The translations under genes were made by a program, and so were the position numbers. From Phaeosaccion multiseriatum (lineage: Eukaryota; Ochrophyta, other classes): 64,000 bases of DNA. Positions within the stretch are counted from its first letter, which is position 1; each line of letters opens with the position of its first letter. Below are positions 1 through 12,943 of this stretch, piece after piece. The notes under the pieces were generated by a model. The model worked only from the letters and a program-made list of their open reading frames with translations. It was not told where the DNA came from and searched no databases. The stretch spans positions 2,666,001 through 2,730,000 of the forward strand of contig OZ218960.1 of the NCBI GenBank assembly GCA_965112735.1, written 5' to 3'.

Positions 1-903
1 ATGGCCCGCCCTAGGGGTTCGGGAAGAAGGAATCAGAATACTCCTTCGACTTGGAGCTAAGTTGTTCCACGGGCGACGGGATGGAAGTGCAGGGCAAAGA
101 AAACATCCGTCAACAAACAAATGGGTGTCCAGAACTGCTCAGCTGCAGACATTGCAAGCAGCCCGTTGCCCATGCACTGCACCACTTTTCCCCTTTCACT
201 CTGTCTACGCCATAATCACCCAACCCGGGCCGATAAAGGTCCGTCAGCAGTTTCTGGACATGAGTCGTAGCGTGGGTGAGTTCGCCTCCTCAGCCCCGCA
301 AGCCCCCTGGCAGAGTTGTAACATATCCCCACACACTAGAGCAAACGAGCCTCCGTGCCCCTTCGTGCTCTCTATTTTTTGCGCACCGCAAAGTGTGCGT
401 CTAGAGAACGAACAACTCCCCACTGTAGCAAACCACCCCCCCACCTCCCTCTATGGCGGCTATTCTCGATGCTCTGAGGAGCCGAGGATCGAGCGCACAA
501 ACAACGCGCATAAAGACCATGTGCCTCCTGGGCGCCGCCCACTGTCACACCCCTCCCTCACCGGCATCCTAAGAACAAACAACCTAAACTCTTTCTCCTT
601 AAAGGTTGCCTCTCCCCTTTGCTCGTACCTCCCCGTCCTCAGCTGCTGGGGTTGTTTCCTCGCCCCCGGTGAAGAAGTCTCCGTCGCCGTCCATGATTCG
701 CGTCGCTTAGCTTCTGTAACACACGCAGCGTTTGAGAGAAGGAAGAGAGAATTAGCGCGGCGATGGCAGCCTGTGGCGCGCCACCCAAAAAATGATTGAA
801 GTGGGGGGCAGTGTGTTTAAGAAGGTGATCAACGAGCAGAGGGGACCGCCCGAGGAGTAGCTTCTTGGTCCGGAGGATGAAAAGATTGGCTAGATAGGGT
901 ATT
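1..903. other. Upstream flank, no supported gene
   Basis: A 19-codon open frame from the first base (MARPRGSGRR..., stop at 58-60) could be the tail of a gene lying to the left, but it is too short to support. The rest shows no exon with conserved sequence. It would contain the promoter and 5' UTR of the lipase gene, whose ATG is at 904. Confidence 0.4.
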
Positions 904-3900
904 ATGGGACCAGGCTCCAAGGCGGGAGCCAGAGCAGCAGCTGTAGTAGGCGCAGGAGCAGGAGCCACAACCCAGAAAGGATGCTGTCGCCACAGCTCCA
1001 GGAAAAAGAGGCGCCTTGCGGTCCTCTTTGCGGCCGTCTTGCCCATCGTCAGCGGCTTCGTTCCGCAGCTGCCCCGGCCCCGCCTCGGGCTGCTGCCATC
1101 TTTTCCAGCGTCCTCTGATGGGCAACGGCGGGCCGTATCCGTGCACACTTCCACTCGCCCTACGAGACGAGTGCTTCGCCTCTCTTCCGCAGACGACCAT
1201 GGAAGCAGTAGTGAACCTGCTTCAGCATCTGCAGGTGCAACCGCAGTACTGGAGGAAGAGGAGGAGGAAGGGGGGCGTGGCAGTGGGTCTGACAAGAATA
1301 AGACCAAGGGAGGCGGGAAAGTGGCCGTTGCGCAGGCGGTGGTGGCGACGGTCGGAGCCAGCGTCATCAACGCTGCTGCGGCGTCGGCGAAGCCAGTCGG
1401 CGCCCTTGTGAATAAGGTCCGGTCCAATCCCCTTTCCCGGCCAAAGCAGGAGAAGGTGGATGAGGCTGGGAAGGTGGTCATCAACTGGGAGGAGAAGGAG
1501 CCTTTCAACCTCGAGACCGCCGTCCTGCTTGCGGGCTTTGCCTTTGAGAGCTACCTTGATCCTGCTGATGTGAGTGAGACAGAAGGAGCAGATGGAGAAG
1601 GAGAAGCTGAAGAGAGGGAGAGAGAAGAAGAGGAAGTGTTTGCCATCTCTGTGTCCAACTTTCCGCCGCAAGGCCTAGAGGCCAGCGAGGTCGTCACTTT
1701 CGCCGCTTTCCCCCGGCTGGAGAGGGCGTCTAATGTTGTCTCGTTTTCGTGCTTCTTCTCTTCTCTTTCTCATCCTCCACCGGCCTCTCTCCCCTTCTCC
1801 CACCCTCTTTCTCTCCTCCCCTCTCTGTACCCCCGTCTCTCCCTCCCTCTGTCGCCTGTCCCTCTGACCACGACCACTCCTCCCCAACCTCTCGCGCTGC
1901 TCAGAGCAAGTGGAGCTTGGGACGCGATGGCACCAAAGTGGCCTTCCGAGACGAGTGAGTGCGCATGATGTAACTACCATTTCTTATCATACCATGTCGT
2001 TGTCATCCTCAGGCCCTCGGTGCTAGAGTGATTCCTTCCACACACGCACACACACTCACACACAAACACCCTTATCTATCGCTGCTGCTCTCTCGTACTA
2101 GTCCCTCTCAGCATGGACACTTCAACCCCCTCCGCCCCGCCCCGCCCCCCCCCCCCGCTTCGCACGCTCTGTTTGCCTTGCCTTGTCTTGCCTTGCTTTT
2201 GCCTTGCTTCACCCTCTACTGTTGCCTTGCTTCACCCTCTACTGTTGCCTTGCTTCACCCTCTACTGTTGCCTTGCTTCACCCTCTACTGTTGCCTTGCT
2301 TCACCCTCTACTTTGCCTTGCTTCACCCTCTACTGTTTTGCATTTCAGCGAGTTCGTGACGGAGGTGTTCAAAGGACTCCTGTGTGTTACCGTGCACAGC
2401 GCTGAGAACCTACCCAAGGTTAGAGAGAGAGAAGAGAGAGAGAGACGGGAGAGAGAGGACATGGAGAGGAGATGAAGATGAGAAAGACACAGAGATAGAG
2501 AGGAGAGGCTCGCTTTCACTTCCTCACGCCTCCAGCCTCCCTTGTTCCCTTCCCCTGCCCTGCCCTACCCTACCCTCGACAAAACAGCAAAGCGGTTTCG
2601 CCGAAACGGTCCTGAGCGGTGCCGGTGTGGACACTTACGCCGATCTGCGCATAGAGAACGACGCCGGCTGTCTGGACTCCACGTTAGAGGCACAGCAGGT
2701 GTGTGTGGGGGGCTGTTCAATGGGTTGTACTATGTCAATGGGTTGTACTATGTCAATGGGTTGTACTATGTCAATGGGTGGGCGTGTTGGGACTGTCCAA
2801 TGCTACCGTTCCATCCCCACACTGAAGTGCACTCTCTGATCCGCGAGTCTCCTCCTTGGCGTAACGACTTGGCCTTCGCCTCCCGTTTTGGGTGGGGCCT
2901 CTTGACATCGACATCGAAAACCGATCATCGATATCGACCTCGATATCCATCATTGACATCGACATCGATATCATCGATCGATCCTGGTGGACCGATCCCG
3001 GACCGACCCTCTTCTCCGCTAGTCTCATGTGGTGCGTGACCGCAGCACGCCTCGTTACGGAGAGATGTTTCAACTCTACGTGGGGGATGCCACCAAGGCC
3101 ACACTCAACATCACCATCATCGATCAGGTGGGTGGGTAGTAAGTCAAGGGGGGGGGTGGATGGATCAGTCAGTATCTGGTGTCAGTGTATCGGTCAGTGC
3201 CTGGTGTCAGTCGCTCAGTTCAAATTCAGTTCATTCATTAGACCTCCGCCAAGATCGAATATCGATCCGCAAACTGAAACGGAACCCTCTCCCTCCTCAC
3301 CCTTTACAGGAGCTGTTCGGCCCCGATGTCCCCCTCGGGACCGTTTCATTCCCTGTACAAACCTTTGCCCAGGAGGGGATGGTAGAGGATGGCGCACCCA
3401 AGGCGTGGGAGGACTGGGCGGTACTCACCCCGTGTAGTCAGGAGGTAGCGAGGCGGGTTGAGATAGGCGGACGGGGGCCGATGAGAGTAAGGATGGATGT
3501 GATGTACGTTCCCTTCGGCCCGAGAGATGATCCGCTGAGCGCAGCGGAAGCCGCTTTGCGCGAGGCGGAGGAGGAGGGGGAGGAGGAGGAGGAGGAGCGA
3601 GCGGAGAGGGAGCGGGAGGAGGAGGAAGCGGAGGAGGAGGAGGAGAGGAAGCGTCTTGAGAATCTTGCGAGGTTTATCACGGGTGAGTGAGTGAGTGAGT
3701 GAGTGAGTGAGTGAGTGATTGGGCCGGTGGGTTGATGGATGGGGTCGGTGGGAGGGTGCGGGTGTCAAAGGGGAGGAAGGGAGGGAGAGAGGGAGAGTGA
3801 GTGGTGGAGGGAGGGAGGCAGGGAGGGGGGTAGGGTGAGTGAGGGAGCGAGTGAGTGAGTGAACGAGTAAGTGAGGGAGTGAGTGAGTGAACGAGTAAGT

Positions 3901-6900
3901 GAGGGAGTGAGTGAGTGAGTGAGTGAGTGAGTGTGAGCGCGTAAGTGAGGGAGTGAGGGAGTAGTACGTATCTTACCATTCTACCTCCCTTTCACCTCCC
4001 TCCCTCCCCAGGCCTCCACCCCATCCCACCCCTCACCCCCCCCCCCCCCCGCCCCCTCGTATCACCAACTGCCTGCGGCCCCTCCTCCTCAATAAACAAG
4101 GCCCTCGTGGTGCTACAGATGGCGTCGACTGGAGAGTACTTGCTCAAAAGGTGGGGGGCTTCGCGACCGTGGCCAAGGACTTCACCCCGACTTTCTTTCT
4201 CGAGCAGGACGATACAGACACTCAGGTTTGGTTCATACACTTTCGTAATTGTGCGTTGTGCATGTTGCTTTTTCAATCAGCCGGTGAAGTGGTCGTTCAA
4301 CTGGTCGCTAAGTACCGTTAATGCAAGACGATGCGATGTGCGACGTTAACCCCCTTTCCCCTTGAGTGGTGTTCAGAGTGAGGTGCCTGGGGTGTCCTCC
4401 TCTTCTCCGCCTCCTGTCCATCCACTGCCATCCCTCCCTTTCGTTCAGCTCACCCTCTGTCTTTCTTCCTGTGTCACTCCCTCCCTCCCTGCTCCTCCTC
4501 CTCCCCCTCCTCCTCCTCCAATCCCATCCACCCACCGCCATCCTCCAATCCCATCCACTACCATCCATCCTCCTGTCCGTGCTCTTGTCCTCAAGGTGGA
4601 CGTATGGCGGGACCGGAGCACCAAGCGCTTGGTCATTAGCTTCAGGGGCACCGAATCGGTGAGTGAGTGACTTCCTTCGTCGTCGTTCCTTCCCGACCCT
4701 AGGGGGAAGTCCTCTTCGATGGTTCTGACCTCCTCTCACCACCACTACCGTCTTCATCTCGGTATGTATGCCTTTGTCTCCTCTCCCTCTATTCATGTCG
4801 TTGTACGATCTTGGTCTCCTCTCCTCCGCCTCTACGCATACACAGATCAAATGGAGGGACTTTGTCACCGACGCCAATTTCCTGCAAGTGCCCTACGATG
4901 ATGAAGAAGGGGCTGTCTTCTCCGATAAGATCAAGAGCAAGGTGGAGAGCGCCAAGAGGCAGGTGGGGGGGGGGGGCGGCAAGAAGGAGAGGAGGGGCCT
5001 CAGTGCGCTACTACCCAGACTCCTCCCTGGTCGCAGACGTAGGCGAGAGGACGAGGAGGCAGCAGCCGCAGCAGAAGAAGCAGCAGCAGTAGCAGCAGCA
5101 GCAGCATCAGCAACAGAGGCGGCGGCGGCACGAGCAGTGGCAGAGGAGGCGGCAGTGGGGGGGATTACAGATCAGGCGAGTTGGTGATACAGAGGGAGGG
5201 AGGGAGGGAGGGAGGGAGGTAGGCAGAGGAAGGGCCAAAGATTTGTGTAAGAGTGGTTTACTTGTTGAGGTTGGTCCTGACACTTATCATCCATCCCTCC
5301 CACCCCCCATGCCCTCAACCCACACTACTTGCCGCGCCTCTGCGTCGCCTGACACCATGCACTAGGACCCCCCTCTGTGTGTGTATGTGTGTCTCTCTCT
5401 CTGGCGCTCTCTTGCCGGCTATCTCTCTCTCTTATCTCTTTCTCTCCATCCCACTCTCACACCCTCTCTCTCTCTCCCTCCCTTGCCTCTCCGACTCTCT
5501 CTCCCTCCCTCTCCCTGCTCATTTGCTGCCTCTCTTGTATTCACAGATGGCGGAGGTACTAACGGGTCTGGAGAAACTTCGCTCTGACATTCCTGCATCC
5601 GTCCGAGAGGGACTTGCCGTGGTGCCTGGTGTCACTCAGGTAAATGTACACACACAGTACGTAGCATTACGTAACATGTCGTCATTAAATGGAATGATTC
5701 GTGAGTATGAGGGTCACGGTCAGAGGGCGAGGGGTGGAGCGGAGCTTTTGAGGTATATATATTGGGGTGGAAAGGGGCTTTTGAGGTATATGTATATAAA
5801 AAAAAGGGGTGGAGCGGAGCTTTTGACGTAGGGGTGGAGTGGGAGTGGAGAGGAGTAGAGAGTGAGGGTGGAGTGGAGTGGAGAGGGCAAGGGTCAGGGT
5901 CAGGGTCAGGGTCAGGGTCTGAGTCGGGGTCACCTTCCTCCCTTTGCCCTATCAAGCGGCTGCCCCCGTGTGTAGATGGAGAGCACGCACTCCTCTCCTT
6001 TGCCTTGTCCACCGCTCTAATGGCATGCTTCTTGCCCATCTCCATCGCTCCTTTGCTGTTTTGACGCTCTGGGGACGGATTTTGCATGTGTTATGTGTTT
6101 TTTTTTGTGTGTGTGTGTATGTGTGTGTGTGCGTATGTGTGTGTCTGCAGTCGCTGAACCAAATTTCCTCCAACCTGGACGTGCTCAAAAGAGTGGCACT
6201 CACCGCGTCGACAACGGATGAGGAGGATGGGGAGGAGAGGGAGAAGGAGGAGGAAGAGGAGGGGGAGGAAGAGGGGGGGGCTTCGGTGGGTGGAAGAGGA
6301 GAGGAGGGAGGAGGAGGAGATGAAGGAGGAGGAGGAGGAGGAGGAGACGGAGGAGAAGAAGGAGAGTCATGGGACACCAAGGCAGTAGGAAGCAAGAGGA
6401 TCAAGAGCAGCAGCAGCAACAGCAGGGACGAGAAGGCAGAGAGGAAGCGACTACAGAGCTTGCGCCTCTCCGCTCAGGTCAAGCAACGCGAGGAGCAACA
6501 GAAGAACGTTCTCGGAGACTGGGCTGGGCTCATTCAGGTGATTGAAGAGAGAGAGAGAGGAGCGAGTGATCCGTCTTTCACTCACACCCTCAAACACGCA
6601 CTCCCTCACTCCCTCTTGTCCCTCACTCTCTCTCTCACTGGCACTCATTCACTCATTCACTCACTCACCCTCTCTCTCTCTCTCCCTTCCTCCCTCCCTC
6701 CCTCTCTCCCTCCCTCCCTCCCCCCCTCCCTCCCTCCCTCTCTCCCTCCCTCTCCCTCCCCTCCCTCCCTCCCTTCCCTCCCTCCCTCCCTCCCTCCCTC
6801 CCCTCCCTCCCTCCCTCCCTCCCTCCCTCCCTCCCTCCCTCCCTCCCTCCCTCCCTCCCTCCCTCCCTCCCTCTCCCTCTCTCAGGAGTCTCTGGCCAGC

Positions 6901-9127
6901 TCCGTGTATGATTGGGTCAAATCCACAAGGGCCTTCGAGCCCTCTTCCACTCATCATGAGCATGGGGAAGGGGACGAGGACGGAGAGGGAGAGGGAGAGG
7001 GAGAGGGGGCACAGCGAGGACAGGCAGAGGGGAGGAGGAGGAGGAGGAGTAAGCAGCAGCAGCAGGAGCAGCAGCTGAGGATACCTGATACACCCATGCA
7101 GAGCTTTCAGCGCTTCGTCAACTCATCTATAGAAGACCTCAAGAAGGAGTCGATGGCAGCAAATGGCGGGGGGGGCGGCTTCAACTTTAGTTTCGATATG
7201 CAGGACTTTCTCGTCTCTTCGGGCCTCGACGTGGCAGCGGTAAGTGGGGTTACGTACTATTCTGTGTACATGCTCTTTCTCTGACTTAGTATGCAGTAGG
7301 CAGCCCACTTACTTCCTCCCTCCCTCCCTCCCTCCTCCCTCCCTCCCTCCCTAAGATGCCTCCCATCATGGCCAATCTGACGGCTCTTGGGCAAGCGGGC
7401 TCGAACATTACAACCCTGGAGCAGTTCACGAACATGTTTGCGAGTGTTTTATCTGACAGTATACCGAAGGTAACAGTCTCATGCGCCCCTTTGTTTACCT
7501 TATCCTTATCCTAGGTAACTTTATCATGTTTGATATTGACTTATTCCCCCTCCTCCCCCCCTCCCTCCCTCCCCCCCTCCCTCCCTCCCTCCCTCCCTCC
7601 CTCCCTCCCTCCCTCCCTCCCTCCCTCCCTCCCTCCATCCCTCCCTCCCTCCCTCCCTCCCTCCCTCCCTCCCTCCCTCCCTCCCTCCCTCCCTCCCTCC
7701 CTCCCTCCCTCCCTCCCTCCCTCCCTCCCTCCCTCCCTCCCTCCCTCCCTCCCTCCCTCCCTCCCTCCCTCCCTCCCTCCCTCCCTCCCTCCCTCCCTCC
7801 CTCCCTCCCTCCCTCCCTCCCTCCCTCCCTCCCTCCCTCCCTCCCTCCCCTCCCCTCCCTCCCTCCCTCCCTCCCTCCCTCCCAGTCGGTGGGCCAACAG
7901 GCGCTGGTGCAAGGGCAGGGGCAGGGGGGAGGACTTGACGACCTTCTTGAGGAGCTGCGTGCGGCGGGCAAGGCGGCCTCAGACGACAGCGTGCAGGTGT
8001 GTCAGAGAGGACAGAGGAGAGCACGGCCGGTACAGAGCACGACCGTTACAGAGCACGACCGTTACAGAGCGCGACCGTTACAGAGTACCGTTACAGAGTA
8101 CCGTTACAGAGCGCGACCGTTACAGAGTACTGTTACAGACCACGACCGTTACAGAGTGCCGTGACAAAGCTATTCCCTCTCTCTCGTGTATACTATCCTC
8201 TCACCACCTCCCCCCTTCTCCCCTCTCTCCCGCCTCCCGTCTCTCCGTCTCCCCCCCTTCTATCCTCTCTCCCTTCCCCTCCCTCCCTCCCTCCCTCCCT
8301 CCCTCCTTCAGTCCTTCCTGAGCTCCCTTGCGGATTTGGTCCAAATGAGCTCTCTCAAGGAGTCAGTCCCGCTAGTGCACACAGGCTTCAAATCGGTAAG
8401 TCGTTACGTGTCATTATGTATCACACCTATCACACTTGGCGACGGCAATAACGCCGCACTCACAGGCTGGCAGTGACCCACTCACAGCGGGCGAGTGCGT
8501 CTGTCTCACAACAGCCCAGCCTTCCCTCGCTTTCTTGTCCTCTGAAACACGACTGTTTTCCCACCAACCCATTACTCACCACCCCCCTGTTGCTGTATCA
8601 CCAATTGTTATACCCGCTAGCCCTGTGATGCTGTGATGCTGTGATGCTGCAGTATAACCAACTGCCTGTGATGCTGTGATGCTGCTATATCACCAACAGG
8701 CGTACGACAGCACTCAAGAGACTCTCCGCGGCATGGTGGAGACAGCAGTGGAGGGGGACATCGAAGGCTACCACATACTCGTCACAGGTGACAACACACA
8801 ACATGCTCTGTATTCCCACACACCCCTTTTCTCTCCTCTCCCTCTCTTACGTGATTCCTATTAAGTCAATAAACGTCCCGCTCCCCCTCTCACCCGAGCG
8901 CGTGCCCCCCGTCCCCCCACTGCACGCAATGTATGTTCCATGTATTATGTATGATTATGTATGATTTATGTATGTACGCGCGGGGCTGGGCACCTCTGAC
9001 TCTGTCCATGTATTGTCACTCATTGGGTCGTTCTCTCTCTCTTTTTTTTCTCTCTGTCTATCTATCTATCTATCTATCTATCCACCCATCTATCCATCTA
9101 TCCACCTATCTATCTTTCTATCTATCC

Positions 9128-9158
<31 letters not shown>

Positions 9159-11741
9159 CATCTATCTATCTATCTTTCTATCTATCTATCTATCTATCCA
9201 CCTATCTATCCATCTATCTATCTGTCTATCCATCTATCTGTCTATCTATCTATCTATCTATCTATCTATCCACCTATCTATCCATCTATCTATCTGTCTA
9301 TCTTTCTATCTGTCTATCTATCTATCCACCCATCTATCCATCTATCTATCCATCTATCTATCTATCTATCGCTGTCTAAGGGCATTCTCTGGGTGGAGCT
9401 TTGGCTGTGCTCGCATCGCTCGACATCAAGAGGCGACACCCCGAGGTAACAAGCAAGCATGTCAAGCAAGCATGTCAAGCAAACATGTCAAGCAAACATG
9501 TCCAGCAAACTTGTCCAGCAAACTTGGCATGTCCGCAGTCAGCACAAAGCTGCCTTGCCTTGCAACCTCTCTCTTCTCTCTTGTCGTCCATACCTCCCAG
9601 TCAGTCCCCTCAACTCTCTCTTCTTTTCTCTTCTCTTCTCTTCTCTTCTTTTCTCTTCTCTTCTCTTCTCTTCTCTTCTCTTCTCTTCCTCCTTTCTCTG
9701 CTCTGCTCTGCTCTTGTCCTCTGTACTCAGTGCCGTCTTTGCTCTTGTCCTCTTTACTCAGTGCCGTCTTTGCTCTTGTCCTCTTTACTCAGTGCCGCTC
9801 TTCTCTTCTTCTTCCACCTCGTGCTACGCTCTTCACTGTCTCCTCTCTTTGTTTGTCCGACTGCTCTGTTCTGCTCTCCTCTTCTCCCCTCCCCTCCCCT
9901 CTACTCTACTCTACTCTGCCCATATTCTTCTCCACTCCACTGCTCTGCTTTACTCTGCTCTGCCGCACCACCAACAGGCGTGGGTCACGTGTTACTCGTT
10001 TGGAGCGCCAAGGGCGGGCAACACAGCGTTTGCCAATGTCGTCAATGGTGCGTATGTGTGTGCGTGTGTGTTGGTATGTGTATGTGTGTGTGCGCGTGTG
10101 TGCGTGTATGTGTGTTTGTTGGTTTGTGCGTGTGCGTGTGCGTGTGCGTGTGCGTGCGTGCGTGCGTGTGTGTATGTACATGGTATTACTATGTGTATGC
10201 GTGTGCTTGTGTGCGTATTCCCCACCCCATCTCTCCTCCTCCTCCTCACCCCCCCCCCCCCCCACCCTCCCACAGCTAACTTGGACGAGTACTTCCGCGT
10301 GGTGAACGACAAAGACATCATCCCCCGCATGCCTCGAGGCCGTGTGGTCATGAGGGCCTTGGACTATGAGCATGGAGGAAGGACGGTGCTTGTGGATGAA
10401 GACAACCAGGGCTCCTTGTGGATTGAAGGGGAGGTGGGTGTGCGGTATAGGGCACGGGGTATGTATGGGTATGTATGGGTATGTATGGGTATGTATGGGT
10501 ATGTATGGGTATGTATGGGTATGTATGGATTGTGGCGTCTCTCTCGCTCTCTCGCTCGCTCGATCTCTCTCACCCACTCACTCACCCACGCACCCACTTC
10601 CTCACGCACTCACTCACTTCCTCACGCACTCACTCACTTCCTCTCCCTCACAGTCCGAGGGCATGGATCAACTCAAGGACCTCGACCCAAGCGTCATGCT
10701 GCTCGAGTCCATCTCCCGCAACATTGACGGGAAGGAGCAGGAGGGGTACCAGTTGGTGATACAGGACCAGGACGCGCAGGAGGGGCAGGAGGGACAGCAC
10801 ACGACTGAAGGTAGTGGACAGGAGTCACGACTGTAGTGCTGAGACTGGTACCTCTCTCTCCCTCCCTCCCTCCCTCCCTCCCTCCCTTTCTCTCTCTCCC
10901 TCCCTCTCTTGCTCCCACTTTCTCGTTCTCTCACTTTCTCTCTCTCCCTCCCTCCCTCCCTCCCTCCCTCCCTCCCTCCCTCCCTCCCTCCCTCCCTCCC
11001 TCCCTCTCTTTCTCTCTCGTTCTTCTCATTCTGTCTCATTGACCCTCATCACTCTACTCTCCTTCGCTTGCTTTCCGTAACCGCTTCACAGAGGACGACC
11101 AGCATTCTTCTCCTCAAGAAGAACAAGGAGGGTTCCTCAGCATGATGAAGAGGGAGGGGGAGGGGAAGGGGCAGGAGAAGGAGGGGAAGCGGCAAGAAGA
11201 AGGAGAAGACGAAGAAGGGAAGGCTACGAAGTCTACGTCGATGACGAAGGCCGAGTCGAATGACGTCACTGACCACAAGCATGACAAGGTTGAGCCCATC
11301 CCCACCACGATGGCTTCCGCATTATCTTTCTTGGATCGTGAGCTCCTGTTGCTTGATGCGCTGCTGTCTGGGGAGGCATTCGCACATCACTTTGAGGCGG
11401 ACTACTTTAAAGCTCTGGACTTGGCCGCCGGTGTACCGCTCAATAGGAGGAGGAGAAAGAGAGGAGACAGAGTCAGGAACATGCTGTCCAAGGGCAAGGG
11501 AGGGGCTGCGGGTAGGGCAAGGGAGAAGGACAAGAAGGAGAAGGAGAAGGAGGAGAAGGACAAGAAGGCGAAGGAGAAGAAGGAGAAGAAGGAGAAGGGG
11601 GTGGGTGCGAGCAGTGGTGGTAGGCCTGGTGATGATGATTATAGTGATGACAGTGGGCTGCTTTGGGTGGTGGCCAAGCAATTAAAGACTCGGGGAGAGA
11701 AAGCGGCGGCGGACTTCTCAGGAGCGTGGCCGAAGGAATAG
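904..11741 (+). CDS. Plastid-type C2-domain class-3 (alpha/beta-hydrolase) lipase, 21 exons
   Basis: Join 904..1569, 1905..1954, 2349..2418, 2588..2698, 3023..3127, 3310..3682, 4119..4225, 4596..4658, 4846..4962, 5547..5639, 6151..6537, 6886..7239, 7356..7469, 7886..7996, 8312..8395, 8700..8787, 9381..9445, 9978..10047, 10276..10433, 10654..10810, 11092..11741. All phases agree, giving 1330 aa. The N-terminus has a hydrophobic stretch ending SGFVPQ, like a bipartite plastid leader with Phe at +1. Exons 3-5 form a C2-like domain (LLCVTVHSAENLP, about residues 240-350). The lipase_3 core follows: VISFRGTES (about 507-515), VHTGF (about 930), nucleophile elbow GHSLGG with Ser967, Asp1023 in NDKDIIP and His1042 in DYEHGG. 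Family knowledge predicts triacylglycerol or galactolipid hydrolysis, with C2 giving membrane binding. About 350 residues of acidic, low-complexity sequence (exons 10-14) are inserted between RGTES and the elbow, where most relatives have under 100. The tail is Lys/Glu-rich. Confidence 0.9.
2201..2338. repeat. 23-bp minisatellite, six copies, lipase intron 2
   Basis: The unit GCCTTGCTTCACCCTCTACT plus GTT is repeated head to tail, with the fifth copy short by a base or so. It ends 10 bp before the acceptor of exon 3, so it supplies that intron's pyrimidine tract. Confidence 0.9.
2718..2777. repeat. 18-bp tandem repeat, three copies, lipase intron 4
   Basis: The unit CAATGGGTTGTACTATGT is repeated exactly. 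It lies about 20 bp after the exon 4 donor. Confidence 0.9.
2905..2985. repeat. TCGATATCGA-type palindromic tract, lipase intron 4
   Basis: Irregular runs of GACATCGA, TCGATATC and ATCGATCGAT. Similar tracts occur in introns of other genes at 15.0, 15.8 and 58.5 kb. Confidence 0.75.
3683..3965. repeat. (GAGT)n array starting at the exon 6 donor
   Basis: The donor reads CACGG|GTGAGTGAGTGAG and continues directly as GAGT units. Degenerate GAGT/GGGA copies follow across most of the intron. Confidence 0.9.
5889..5924. repeat. (AGGGTC)n hexamer repeat, lipase intron 10
   Basis: Five to six copies of CAGGGT, resembling a variant telomere unit but short and internal to an intron. Confidence 0.75.
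6685..6881. repeat. (CCCT)n array, lipase intron 11
   Basis: Imperfect TCCC units fill the 3' half of the intron and run to within a few bases of the exon 12 acceptor (CTCAG at 6881-6885). They form an extended polypyrimidine tract. Confidence 0.95.
7555..7881. repeat. (CCCT)n array, about 325 bp, lipase intron 13
   Basis: Nearly perfect CCCT units end directly in the acceptor CCCAG of exon 14. The intron is almost nothing but repeat. Confidence 0.95.
8022..8163. repeat. CGACCGTTACAGAG minisatellite, lipase intron 14
   Basis: About nine copies of GTTACAGAG with spacers CACGACC, CGCGACC or TACC, right after the exon 14 donor. Confidence 0.85.
9055..9372. repeat. (TATC)n tetranucleotide array, lipase intron 16
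   Basis: About 318 bp of TCTA units with interruptions (CCACC, CTTTC, CTGTC). It ends just before the acceptor of the exon that encodes the catalytic GHSLGG. Confidence 0.95.
9455..9800. repeat. Two adjacent minisatellites, lipase intron 17
   Basis: Positions 9455-9530 hold about six copies of a CATGTCAAGCAAA-type unit. Positions 9630-9690 are (TTCTC)n. Positions 9705-9800 hold three copies of a 34-35-bp unit containing TTACTCAGTGCCGTCTTTGC. Confidence 0.8.
10458..10527. repeat. (GTATGTATGG)n 10-bp repeat, lipase intron 19
   Basis: Seven near-perfect copies of the decamer GTATGTATGG, just after the exon 19 donor. Confidence 0.9.
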
Positions 11742-12634
11742 AGAGAGAGAGGGAGGGAGGACAGAGAGAGAGAGGGAGGGAGGAGAGGGAGAGAGGAGAG
11801 GGAGAGAGGGAGGGAGGACAGAGAGAGAGGGAGGGAGGAGAGAGAGAGGGAGGGAGAGAGGAGAGAGAGGGAGGGAGGACAGAGAGAGAGGAAGTAGAGA
11901 GAGAGGTGGGAAGGAAGAGAGAGGGAGGGAGAGAGGGGGGCGGAGAGAGGGAGAGAGAGAGGGGAGGAGAGAGGGAGGTGGGGAGGAACAGAGAGAGGGA
12001 GAAGAGACGGGGAGACAAAGAAGGAGAGGAGTGGCATGTATTTATGTTACACGGTGCCTTCCTTCCAAGGCATCGCAAAAGCCATCTCCCTCCCTCCCTC
12101 CCTCCCTCCTTCCTTCCCTCCTTCCCTCCCTCCCTCCCTCCCTCCCTCCCTCTCTCCCTCCCTCCCTCCCTCCCTCCCTCCCTCCCTTCCTTTCTTATCC
12201 TTGTCCTAACCAACATTCTAGCTCCAGCTAACCTAAACCGTACGTATGCAATTACGTATGTGTCAATGTGATGTGTGTTCTCTGCCCTCGTGCAACACAC
12301 ACACGCACGCACACACGCACGCATCCCTTTTCTTTTCTGTCCAAACTCAAACTACATATAAAAAAAAAAGATCACGAAAGAAAACAAAAACTCCCCAACT
12401 CACAGCCAACACTCCTTCCTGCTCCTCGTTTGTCTCCAGCCACTCCTTCCTGCTCCTCTTCTGTCTCCAGCGCTCTGCGATCGAATCGATCAGTCGGAAT
12501 ATATATTATCATATCCCTTCCTTCTCCTCCCCTCCTTTTGCTTCCTTCGGCCCTTCTTTGTGTTTCCCCTCCCTCGCTTTGATGACATAGGTCGATGGGT
12601 ACGGCTCCTCACAGACAAACTAACTTTCCTCCAC
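11742..12634. other. Convergent intergenic region with purine and pyrimidine arrays
   Basis: It separates the 3' ends of the lipase (+) and the PX gene (-). Positions 11740-12020 are GAGA/GGGA purine sequence, 12090-12190 is (CCCT)n, and about 12350-12370 is a short AT-rich patch with ten A residues. No exon was seen. Confidence 0.7.
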
Positions 12635-12719
12635 TTACCACTGCGGGAGTCGTTTCGTTTGCTGCTGCTGATGCTGCTGTTGTTGCTGCTGCTGCTGCTG
12701 CTGATGTTGTTGTTGTTGC

Positions 12720-12767
<48 letters not shown>

Positions 12768-12769
12768 GG

Positions 12770-12806
<37 letters not shown>

Positions 12807-12808
12807 GG

Positions 12809-12900
<92 letters not shown>

Positions 12901-12908
12901 GCTGCTGC

Positions 12909-12943
<35 letters not shown>

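Noticed and set aside
5889-5924. Internal telomere
   Set aside because: Only five or six TCAGGG-type units inside an intron between two phase-matched exons; one of many short tandem repeats.
9055-9372. Tyr-Leu-Ser-Ile repeat protein
   Set aside because: Translation of the (TATC)n intronic array between phase-matched lipase exons.
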